A DNA stretch of 64,000 bases, taken from positions 1 to 64,000 of the forward strand of contig JAEYPL010000173.1 of assembly GCA_023410905.1 (NCBI GenBank). The letters are read 5' to 3'. The stretch is from Pseudomonadota bacterium (GTDB lineage Bacteria; Pseudomonadota; Alphaproteobacteria; Rhizobiales; Hyphomicrobiaceae). Shown piece by piece: positions 25,496 through 32,880 of the stretch; positions within the stretch are counted from its first letter, which is position 1; every line of letters starts with the position of its first letter. The position numbers and the translations under genes were made by a program. The notes beneath the pieces are model-generated. The model ran no database searches. It saw only the letters and a program-made list of their open reading frames with translations, and was not told where the DNA came from.

Positions 25496-26130
25496 GTGAG
25501 CGGCAAATGCCTGCAGATGCAGTTCTGGATGTCTTCTACCCGATCGTTCCGGACACGGCTTGGGCGCGCCGACTGGTGCCGCTCGGCGTCAAGACCCTGC
25601 AGCTTCGCTACAAGGGCACGGATCCGCGTGAGATCCGGCGCGAGATTGCCGAGAGCCTCGAGCTTTGCATTGCCCACGGTTGCCAACTCATTGTGAACGA
25701 CCATTGGCAGGCGGCGATCGATGTCGGCGCCGATTTCATTCATCTCGGGCAGGAAGACCTCGCGGACGCTGACGTCGCGACGATCAAGGCGGCTGGCGCC
25801 AAGCTCGGCATCTCGACGCACGACAAGGCGGAACTCGCAATCGCCTTGGCTGCGGAGCCCGACTACGTCGCCCTCGGGCCCATCTGGGAGACCAAGCTCA
25901 AGGTCATGAAATGGGAGCCGCAGGGGCTCGACAAGGTCCGCGCCTGGAAGCAGAAAATCGGCAGCCTGCCGCTCTGCGCCATCGGCGGCATTACACCCGA
26001 ACGCGCGCCGGATGTTCTGGCAGCAGGGGCGGACAGCGTTGCGGTCATTACGGATTTCTTTACCCACTCCGATCCAGAAAGCCGTGTCTCTCAATGGCTT
26101 AAGTGGGCTGAGACCCGGCGCCGCGGTTGA
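25492..26130 (+). CDS. thiE: Thiamine phosphate synthase ThiE
   Basis: 212-aa TIM-barrel enzyme joining HMP-pyrophosphate to thiazole phosphate. The motifs LQLRYKGTD, LIVNDHWQAAIDVGADFIHLGQEDL, DYVALGPIW and CAIGGITPERAPDVLAAGADSVAVI are diagnostic. The GTG at 25492 overlaps thiG by 4 nt; an ATG at 25507 is an alternative. The substrate loop after GPI is an alphaproteobacterial variant (ETKLKVMKWEPQGL). thiC, thiO and thiD are not in the window, so HMP and dehydroglycine must be supplied from elsewhere. Confidence 0.92.
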   Translation: MSERQMPADAVLDVFYPIVPDTAWARRLVPLGVKTLQLRYKGTDPREIRREIAESLELCIAHGCQLIVNDHWQAAIDVGADFIHLGQEDLADADVATIKAAGAKLGISTHDKAELAIALAAEPDYVALGPIWETKLKVMKWEPQGLDKVRAWKQKIGSLPLCAIGGITPERAPDVLAAGADSVAVITDFFTHSDPESRVSQWLKWAETRRRG

Positions 26131-26247
26131 GCCCTCGAACGACTTTCCTCTAACGCCGTTATCTCCTGAGAGGCGCTTTGAAGCGCATATGGCTTGTTTG
26201 TGACAAGCCAAGCGCCGAAATTAAGTGGCGTCTCAGCAAGGGCCTCC

Positions 26248-27204
26248 ATGGCGTATCGATTGAAGTTGAAGGAGCAGCTGGCCAAGGGCGTGCGCCGTAT
26301 TGCCGGCGAGCAGCTCGGGAATGCCGCCACGCGTCTCGAAGGCGGTTCCAATCCCGAGACGAGTGTGCACGAGGCCCGCAAGAGCCTGAAGCGCACGCGG
26401 GCATTGCTCCGTCTGGTCCGTCCAGGTCTCGGCGACACGAACTTTCGCAAGGCGAACGTACGGCTCAGGGACATTGCCCGTGGCCTGTCGGCGGCGCGTG
26501 ACCGCGATGTCGTGCGCGGTCTGCTCCAGGCCCTTTCGAGTGCGAAGCCTGCACTGGCCAAAGCTGCGCATCGCCTTCTGGAGATCGTCGATGCTACGCC
26601 GGCCGCGACCAACGGATCTGGGGCGCCACAGCGAAAGATGGGGGACGCTTTGCGCGAGATCGAGGCCGTCCGGCGCGAGATCGGCGCGATCGCCCTGCAT
26701 CCCGGGAGCTTCGACACGATCGTCGCCGGATTGACGAAGAGCCACCGTGCGGGCCGGAAGGCGCTCGCACGTGCACTCGAAACGCCCGAGAATGATGAAA
26801 CCCTCCACGATTTGCGGAAGTCGGCGCAGGCTTATTGGCGTCAGATGATTCTCGTCCAGCACGCGTGGCCGGAAGCCTGTCTCGCGCGAGCGGCAGCAGC
26901 AAAGCTCGTCGCCGACCTGCTCGGCCAGGATCACGATATAGCACTTCTGGATGGCGTGCTGGCTGGCCCGGAGGGCCAAACTCTCTCGGCAGCGGATCGC
27001 CGGGCGCTCTTGCGGCACTGCAAGGCGCGCCATGACGAGCTCAGGGCTGAGGCCCTGCCCAAGGCGCAACTCCTCTTTGTCGAGAAGTCCGATCAGCTCG
27101 GCGCCCGTATTCGGGCCTTGTGGGAGGCGGCGCAGCGGGCCGATCGCACCCGTGCGCGCGTGGCGGATAAGAGCGAGGCCACCGCCCTCCGTCGTCCGTC
27201 CTGA
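26248..27204 (+). CDS. CHAD domain-containing protein
   Basis: 318 aa, all-helical. The two pseudo-symmetric halves each begin with the conserved histidine signature: SVHEARKSLKRTRALLRLVRP near residue 35 and LHDLRKSAQAYWRQM near residue 190, with a D-x-D-like GQDHDIALLDGVL later. CHAD domains bind polyphosphate through clusters of His, Arg and Lys. In many bacteria they are found with polyphosphate kinases or fused to a CYTH domain, which is absent here. The start at 26248 is chosen because upstream residues are not conserved. A PPK2 gene lies 19 kb away in the same window. Confidence 0.85.
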   Translation: MAYRLKLKEQLAKGVRRIAGEQLGNAATRLEGGSNPETSVHEARKSLKRTRALLRLVRPGLGDTNFRKANVRLRDIARGLSAARDRDVVRGLLQALSSAKPALAKAAHRLLEIVDATPAATNGSGAPQRKMGDALREIEAVRREIGAIALHPGSFDTIVAGLTKSHRAGRKALARALETPENDETLHDLRKSAQAYWRQMILVQHAWPEACLARAAAAKLVADLLGQDHDIALLDGVLAGPEGQTLSAADRRALLRHCKARHDELRAEALPKAQLLFVEKSDQLGARIRALWEAAQRADRTRARVADKSEATALRRPS

Positions 27205-27349
27205 ACGTCGCCAGCATGGCCGATTTGTGCTTTTGGCACGCATGACCGGCATGAGCGCGCGCCGAGAGACAGCCGAGCGGGAATCCACTATACCGGCCCT
27301 CGATTGAGGGCCGACGTACCAGCCTGCGCTCTCGGGGGCACCCCAGTTC

Positions 27350-28570
27350 GTGACATCCGAAGCCACTCAAACTGCTCCGGTCGGGCGGCGTCGCACTCTG
27401 ATTGCGATCGCCGGGCTCGGCACGACGCAGATCATCGGCTGGGGGACGACGTTCTCGAGCCTCACCATCTTCGGCACCACCATCGGCGGCGATCTCGGGC
27501 TGTCGCGCGAGACGGTCTTCGGCGGCATCACGATGATGCTGCTGGCGAGTGCGCTTGTCGCGACGCGCGTCGGGCGCTACGCGGACCGGCATGGTGCGCG
27601 TCCGGTGATGATGGCCGGCTCGCTGCTTGTTGCACTGTCCTTGGTCGCGCTGGCCTTCAATCAGGGCGTCGTAACGTATTTGCTTGCCTGGACGCTCGTC
27701 GGTATCGCCATGCCGATGATGCTGGCGAACACGGCGCTCGTCGGGCTCGTGCAGATCGTCGGCAGCAATGCGCGGCAGGCCATTACAGGCCTCATGCTGC
27801 TCAGTGGGTTGACCGGTACGGTCTTTCTGCCGCTGAACGCGCTGCTCATTGCCGAGATCGGCTGGCGCAATGCATATCTATGCTTCGCGCTCCTCCATCT
27901 GCTCGTATGCCTTCCGATCCACGCGCTGATACTGCGGCGCGAGCCCCCTGAGCACACGAGCACGCAGCGGACATCGACCGACCGCACGATGGATGGCCTG
28001 CTGCCCCCCGAAAAGCGGTTCAAGGCCTTCGTCATGCTGACGATCTGGTCCTGCACTGAAGGGCTCATCGTCTGGGGCCTCTACATGCAGATCATCGACG
28101 TGTTCAAGGGCATGGGCCTTAGTGCCGTCGCCGCCGTCGCCGTATGGGCGGCGGTCGGGCCGGCGCAGGCGTCGGCGCGCCTCGGTGAGCTTATGTTCGG
28201 CGGGCGCTACTCGATCCTGACGACAGCGCTGCTTTCGGCTGGCCTGAGCTGCGGCAGCTTCTTTCTCATTTTGCCGTTCAGCAGTTCGATCATGACGGCT
28301 GCGGCCTTCTCGATCTGCCTCGGGCTCGGGCACGGCTTCTATGCGATTGCGCGCAATACGCTGCCGCTGACGCTCTTCGGGGTGCGCGAGTACGGCACAT
28401 ACCTCGGGCGCATGATGCTGCCGCAGAGCATCGTGAACGCGGTCGCTCCGATCCTTTTCGCGACGATGATCTCGCGCTTCGATCCGGCGAGCGCTTTATG
28501 GCTTGCGGCCGCTGCGGCATTTGCGGGCTTCATGGCAGTCCTCATGCTCGTCCGCATTTGCCGCTCGTAG
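27350..28570 (+). CDS. MFS transporter, substrate unknown
   Basis: 406-aa polytopic protein with about 12 hydrophobic segments. It has the MFS intracellular-loop signature between TM2 and TM3 (VGRYADRHGARPVMM) and a TM5-like GLMLLSGLTGTVFLPL. The start is a GTG at 27350 behind a G-rich box. It stands alone between the CHAD gene and an SDR. Nothing in the sequence points to a particular substrate; relatives of this shape are often annotated as monocarboxylate/oxalate-type or drug transporters. Confidence 0.8.
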   Translation: MTSEATQTAPVGRRRTLIAIAGLGTTQIIGWGTTFSSLTIFGTTIGGDLGLSRETVFGGITMMLLASALVATRVGRYADRHGARPVMMAGSLLVALSLVALAFNQGVVTYLLAWTLVGIAMPMMLANTALVGLVQIVGSNARQAITGLMLLSGLTGTVFLPLNALLIAEIGWRNAYLCFALLHLLVCLPIHALILRREPPEHTSTQRTSTDRTMDGLLPPEKRFKAFVMLTIWSCTEGLIVWGLYMQIIDVFKGMGLSAVAAVAVWAAVGPAQASARLGELMFGGRYSILTTALLSAGLSCGSFFLILPFSSSIMTAAAFSICLGLGHGFYAIARNTLPLTLFGVREYGTYLGRMMLPQSIVNAVAPILFATMISRFDPASALWLAAAAAFAGFMAVLMLVRICRS

Positions 28571-28669
28571 CGCCCCCTTAGGCAAGCAGAACGACGGCAC
28601 TTGATTTGTGCTGCAACCCACGGCCTCAATGACAGCGTGCGCCTTCCACGGATCTGACGAGGAATGTCC

Positions 28670-29446
28670 ATGGCAAATCAGGACAAGAGTGGCAGACCGG
28701 CCGCCATCGTTACGGGTGCCGGTTCCGGCATCGGGCAGGCGACGACCACGCTCCTGCTCGAGCGCGGATGGAGCGTCGCTGCAGTCGATCTTCAGGTCGC
28801 CGCGCTGACTGAGCTGGAAGGCAGACATCCCGCCGAGCGGCTACTCGTGCGCGCCTGCGATGTGACGGATGAGGCTCAGGTGGCAGCCGTCATCGATGAG
28901 GCCGTCGCGAAATTCGGCCGCATCGTCGGCGCCGTCAACTCGGCCGGCATGGCGGCCGACAAGCATGTCTTCGATACGTCTCCCGAGCTCTTCCGCAAGA
29001 TCCTGGACGTCAACGTGGTCGGCACGTTCCTGATCGGGCGCGAGGCCGCGCGCCACATGGCGAAGGTAGGCCGCGGTGCCATCGTCAATGTCGCCTCGAT
29101 CTCGGGTCTCCGGGGCTCGAAAGGGCGCTCGGCCTACGGTGCGTCGAAGGGCGCCGTCGTCAATCTCACGCAGGTCATGGCGAATGATCTCGCGCCCCAC
29201 GGCATCCGCGTGAATGCCGTCGCGCCCGGCCCCGTCGAGACGCCGATGGTCAAGGCGCTGCACACGGCTGCTGACCGCGAGCTATATGGACGCTATATCC
29301 CCATGCGGCGCTACGCCGAGCCGCGCGAGATCGCGAGCGTGATCCACTTTCTGCTCGACGAGAGCCAGTCGAGTTTCGTGACGGGCGAAATCGTTGCGGT
29401 CGATGGCGGCTATCGAGGTGCCGGGATCATCGTCGATCCGGCCTGA
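28670..29446 (+). CDS. Short-chain dehydrogenase/reductase (FabG-like SDR)
   Basis: 258-aa NAD(P)-dependent Rossmann oxidoreductase. Cofactor motif TGAGSGIG near the N-terminus, NSAGM (NNAG position), a catalytic serine in NVASISGLRG and the Y-x3-K dyad in AYGASKGAVVNLTQ are all present. The downstream PGPVETPM and FVTGEIVAVDGGY blocks are classical SDR. The second of two close ATGs (28670) is chosen, as it lies 7 nt after a GAGG box. The substrate is unknown. It is followed by truA after 13 bp. Confidence 0.9.
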   Translation: MANQDKSGRPAAIVTGAGSGIGQATTTLLLERGWSVAAVDLQVAALTELEGRHPAERLLVRACDVTDEAQVAAVIDEAVAKFGRIVGAVNSAGMAADKHVFDTSPELFRKILDVNVVGTFLIGREAARHMAKVGRGAIVNVASISGLRGSKGRSAYGASKGAVVNLTQVMANDLAPHGIRVNAVAPGPVETPMVKALHTAADRELYGRYIPMRRYAEPREIASVIHFLLDESQSSFVTGEIVAVDGGYRGAGIIVDPA

Positions 29447-29459
29447 TGTTTGAGGACGA

Positions 29460-30230
29460 ATGCCCCGCTACCGCATCACAATCGAATACGACGGCACGCC
29501 CTTTCTTGGCTGGCAGATCCAGGCCGATGGCGCGTCCGTGCAAGGCTGTCTGGCGGACGCCGTCCACAAGCTCGGCGGTGAGCGCGTCGAGGTGCGCGGC
29601 GCCGGACGCACGGATGCGGGCGTGCACGCGACAGGCCAGGTTGCGCATTTCGATCTCGTGAAGGAATGGCCCGCGGATACGGTGCGCGATGCGGTGAATT
29701 TCCACCTGAAGCCCGCGCCGATCACGATCCTCGATTGCGTGGAAATCGGCCCCGGCTTCGACGCGCGCTTCAGCGCTGTCGGGCGGCACTATCTCTATCG
29801 AATTCTTGCGCGTCGCGCGCCGCCTGCACTCGACAAGGACCGTGTCTGGTGGGTGCCGCGTCCGCTCGATGCTGCGGCGATGGCTGCTGCCGCGCCGGCG
29901 CTCCTCGGCAAGCACGACTTCACGACCTTCCGTGCGGCTGGCTGTCAGGCGAACTCGCCGCTCAAGACGCTCGATCGCCTTGATGTCACCGCTGTCGGTG
30001 AGGAGATCCGCATCGAGGCTTCGGCGCGCTCGTTCTTGCACCATCAGGTGCGCTCGATCGTCGGCAGCCTCAAGCACGTCGGTGAGGGCAAGTGGCCGGT
30101 GAGTGAGATGGCTGCGGCCCTCGAAGCGAAGGACCGCAGCCGTTGTGGCGCACTGGCGCCGTCTGCCGGGCTTTATCTCGCGCGTGTCGACTATCCGCCG
30201 GGCCCCTTCCCTCCGCGCGAGCGGAGTTGA
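29460..30230 (+). CDS. truA: tRNA pseudouridine(38-40) synthase TruA
   Basis: 256 aa. The catalytic aspartate lies in the GAGRTDAGVHATGQVAHF block. RYRITIEYDGTPFLGWQ at the N-terminus and FLHHQVRSIVGSLKHVGEGKW near the C-terminus are family signatures. TruA modifies U38-U40 in the anticodon stem of many tRNAs. In many alphaproteobacteria truA sits with fmt and def; here it follows an SDR instead. It converges with the next gene with only 4 nt between stops. Confidence 0.96.
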   Translation: MPRYRITIEYDGTPFLGWQIQADGASVQGCLADAVHKLGGERVEVRGAGRTDAGVHATGQVAHFDLVKEWPADTVRDAVNFHLKPAPITILDCVEIGPGFDARFSAVGRHYLYRILARRAPPALDKDRVWWVPRPLDAAAMAAAAPALLGKHDFTTFRAAGCQANSPLKTLDRLDVTAVGEEIRIEASARSFLHHQVRSIVGSLKHVGEGKWPVSEMAAALEAKDRSRCGALAPSAGLYLARVDYPPGPFPPRERS

Positions 30231-30234
30231 GCCG

Positions 30235-31572
30235 CTACCCTTTCAGCATCCGATCGACCATCTCGCGCGCCGTGCCGAGATAGTGCGCGGGATCGACGAC
30301 GCGGGCGAGCGCGGCCTTGTCCAGATGCTGGGTCACGTCCGCGCGTTTCTCCAGGGCTGCGAGCAGCGTCGTGCCGTGGCTTAGCGCCTCACGGCAGCAG
30401 TCATAAACGATGTCGTGCGCAGCACCGCGACCGGTGTATGGCGCCAGCGCCATCATGGCCGCCTCGGCAACGATGAGGCCGCCCGTGATGTCGAGATTGC
30501 GTCGCATGCGATCGCCATCGACGATCAGGCCTTCGAGCATGAAGCGCGCCTGATACAGTGCGCCCGCCGTCGAGATGAAGGCGCGCGGCAGCGCGATCCA
30601 TTCCAGATGCCACGGACCCGTCGCGCGCTCATGATCTGCCGCCATGGCGTCGAGCAGCAGGCTCGCGTCGGAGCGTACGGACTTGGCAATGGCGAGGATC
30701 ATCTCGCAGGAAATGGGATTGCGCTTCTGCGGCATGGTGGACGAACCGCCGCGGCCCTTCACGAACGGCTCGAAGGCTTCCGCCACCTCCGTCTGCATCA
30801 TGAGCATGACGTCGGTTGCGATCTTGGCGAGGCCACCGGCAAGGATCGCCAGCGCGCTGCCGACTTCCGCGATCGCGTCGCGCGCGGCATGCCAGGTGAT
30901 ATCGGGCTGGGAAAGCTTGAGCTCCTCCGCGAGCGCCGCCTGCAGCTTCAAGCCATCACTGCCGAGTGAAGCAAGTGTGCCAGCCGCGCCGGAGAACTGC
31001 ACGACGAGCAGGCGCTTGCGCAATTCGGCAAGCCGCTGCTTGTCGCGGCGCACGCTGGAGAGCCATACGGCAGCCTTGTAGCCGAACGTCACCGGCAATG
31101 CGTGCTGCATGTGCGTGCGGCCCGCCATCACCGTATCGCGATGCTTTGCGGCGAGCCCTTCGAGCGCACGGGCCACCGCATGAAGCTCATCGTCGACGAT
31201 GTCGAGTGCGGCGCGGAGTTGCAGCACGGTCGCGCTGTCCATGATGTCCTGGGTGGTCGCACCCCAGTGCACATAACGCCCCGCTTCGCCGCATTGTTTT
31301 GCCATCTGATGGACAATACCGATGATGGGATAGCCCACGATATCGGTTTCGGTCTTCAGCTTGGCGAGATCGAGCTTGCTCGCGTCGGATTTCTCCGCGA
31401 TGTCTTTCGCAGCATCTGCCGGAATGAGGCCGACGCGCGCCTCGGCCTGCGCGAGCGCCACTTCGACCTCGACATAGCGGGCAACCAGCGCCTCGTCGCT
31501 CCACACGGCGCGCATGCCGGGCGTGCCGAAGAAGTCGCGATAGATGGCGGAATCAAAAACAGTCGAGGGCAT
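30235..31572 (-). CDS. Aspartase/fumarase-superfamily lyase (PcaB / adenylosuccinate lyase-like)
   Basis: 445-aa lyase. The superfamily signature is GGSSTMPQKRNPISCE, and the other two conserved regions are VHWGATTQDIMDSATVLQLR and GRTHMQHALPVTFGYKAAVW. The length and the order of these blocks fit 3-carboxy-cis,cis-muconate cycloisomerase (PcaB, protocatechuate pathway) or a PurB-like paralogue. No other pca genes are in the window. The upstream same-strand gene is a beta-hydroxyacid dehydrogenase, and the two probably form one transcript (48 bp apart). Confidence 0.8.
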   Translation of the reverse strand: MPSTVFDSAIYRDFFGTPGMRAVWSDEALVARYVEVEVALAQAEARVGLIPADAAKDIAEKSDASKLDLAKLKTETDIVGYPIIGIVHQMAKQCGEAGRYVHWGATTQDIMDSATVLQLRAALDIVDDELHAVARALEGLAAKHRDTVMAGRTHMQHALPVTFGYKAAVWLSSVRRDKQRLAELRKRLLVVQFSGAAGTLASLGSDGLKLQAALAEELKLSQPDITWHAARDAIAEVGSALAILAGGLAKIATDVMLMMQTEVAEAFEPFVKGRGGSSTMPQKRNPISCEMILAIAKSVRSDASLLLDAMAADHERATGPWHLEWIALPRAFISTAGALYQARFMLEGLIVDGDRMRRNLDITGGLIVAEAAMMALAPYTGRGAAHDIVYDCCREALSHGTTLLAALEKRADVTQHLDKAALARVVDPAHYLGTAREMVDRMLKG

Positions 31573-31620
31573 GAGCGTGCGTCGTCCTTGTTCGGTTCGT
31601 GATGGCGTGATGTCGGCGGC

Positions 31621-32508
31621 TCAGGTCTTCTGTTTGCCGCTGAGCGATCGGTAGACCTGAACGACCTGGCTGTCATCGTGATAGCCGAGGCCCATGCCGG
31701 CAGCGGCGAGATACTGCTGATGCGCGGCGGCCGCAATCGGCAGACCCATGCGCAGGGCGCGGCCGGAGTCGAGCACGAGGCCGAGATCCTTCACGAAGAT
31801 CTCGATAGCACTCGTCACCACGTCGTCGTTGTCGACCATGCGCGGACCGCGTGCCTTGAGCATCCAGCTCCCCGCCGCCGAGCCCGTCAGCAGTTCCAGC
31901 GCAACCTTCGTATCGACGCCCGCGCGCTCGGCGAATGCGATGGCCTCTGCTGCAACAGCAAGATTGGCACCCGCCATGAGCTGGTTCACGATCTTCATGG
32001 CCGAGCCTTGGCCGGGCTTCTGGCCGAGATAGAAAAGGTTCGAGCCCATGGCTTCGAGCATGGGGCGTGCGGCATCGAATGTCGCTTGCGGTGCGGCCGC
32101 CATGATGGTGAGCGCGCCGCCCTTGGCACCTGTCACGCCACCCGAGACCGGCGCATCCACGAATTTGCGTCCACTCGCTTCGACACGTCTGGCAATATCC
32201 TCGACACGGCCCGGTGCGCACGTCGCCATGAGAACGACCGTTGCGCCCGCTGGCAGCGCCTCGAGCGTACCGCCTTTGAATAGAATGCTTTCTGCCTGAT
32301 CGGCATTGACGACCATCAGCACGAGCGCTTCGGCGCCTTTAGCAGCTTCGGCCGCGCTTGCCGCAGCGTGACCGCCGTTCTTCACGAGCCGGTCGATGGC
32401 TTCACGGCGGATGTCGTATCCAACGACACGCCACTGCTTCGAAACAAGGGTCTCGGCCATCTCCGCGCCCATGGCGCCGAGGCCGACGAATGCGATGGTT
32501 CCTGGCAT
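31621..32508 (-). CDS. NAD(P)-dependent beta-hydroxyacid dehydrogenase (3-hydroxyisobutyrate/threonate dehydrogenase family)
   Basis: 295 aa. The dinucleotide fold opens with IAFVGLGAMGAEMAETL. The substrate-binding VDAPVSGGVTGAKGGALTIM block is followed by the catalytic lysine region GSAMKIVNQLMAGANLAVAAEAI and a C-terminal FVKDLGLVLDSGRALRMGLPIAAAA helix pair. These features suit the 3-hydroxyisobutyrate / tartronate-semialdehyde reductase / L-threonate dehydrogenase group; the last is the closest by recollection. A strong Shine-Dalgarno (GGGAGGAACC) precedes the ATG. It is divergent from the EF-G-like gene. Confidence 0.85.
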   Translation of the reverse strand: MPGTIAFVGLGAMGAEMAETLVSKQWRVVGYDIRREAIDRLVKNGGHAAASAAEAAKGAEALVLMVVNADQAESILFKGGTLEALPAGATVVLMATCAPGRVEDIARRVEASGRKFVDAPVSGGVTGAKGGALTIMAAAPQATFDAARPMLEAMGSNLFYLGQKPGQGSAMKIVNQLMAGANLAVAAEAIAFAERAGVDTKVALELLTGSAAGSWMLKARGPRMVDNDDVVTSAIEIFVKDLGLVLDSGRALRMGLPIAAAAHQQYLAAAGMGLGYHDDSQVVQVYRSLSGKQKT

Positions 32509-32647
32509 GGTTCCTCCCGGTCATTGGGCCGGTCTCAGCTCGGCCTGTTTCTTCGATAGCGTTCTACTGCGGGGGATGAGCAGGTTAAAGCCTCGTGTTG
32601 CGGCGTGCTGCATTGCACCGACGAACAGTATGCGAACTGCTCTTGCC

Positions 32648-32864
32648 TTGGACAAAATGCCGGTCCAACATGCTTGAGCGCGATCGCCTCATGTGGGTGC
32701 GATAGCATTCATATGAGGCGTGAAACGCGCTCTGAACTCACGTTTGGAGCATGCTTCATGTTTCAGATGGCTGTGCCGCGCACTTCCATCTGAAAAATGA
32801 TCATGCTCTGGGCCGCGCGGCCTCAACTCAGGCGCGGGGCGCGGCACACGTCCTTGCGCCTGAG
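32648..32864 (+). promoter_or_regulatory. Hairpin-rich leader upstream of the EF-G-like gene
   Basis: Five consecutive inverted repeats fill 217 bp. (1) TTGGAC 32648-32653 with GTCCAA 32663-32668. (2) GAGCGCG-AT-CGCCTCAT 32676-32692 with ATGAGGCG-TGAAA-CGCGCTC 32713-32732. (3) GAGCATG ... TTTCAGATGG 32747-32770 with CCATCTGAAA ... CATGCTC 32786-32808, whose inner arms are a perfect 10 bp. (4) GGCCGCGCGGCC 32811-32822. (5) CTCAGGCGC 32827-32835 with GCGCCTGAG 32856-32864. The last ends 6 bp before the AGGAGG box. The 372-bp region 32509-32880 has no gene. I do not recognise a known riboswitch or ncRNA family. Confidence 0.55.
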
Positions 32865-32880
32865 CGACAAGGAGGAACCC

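Noticed and set aside
32797..32880. Upstream ATG for the EF-G-like gene at 32797
   Set aside because: It lies within the inverted repeats and lacks a Shine-Dalgarno, whereas 32881 is preceded by AGGAGG at the right distance.
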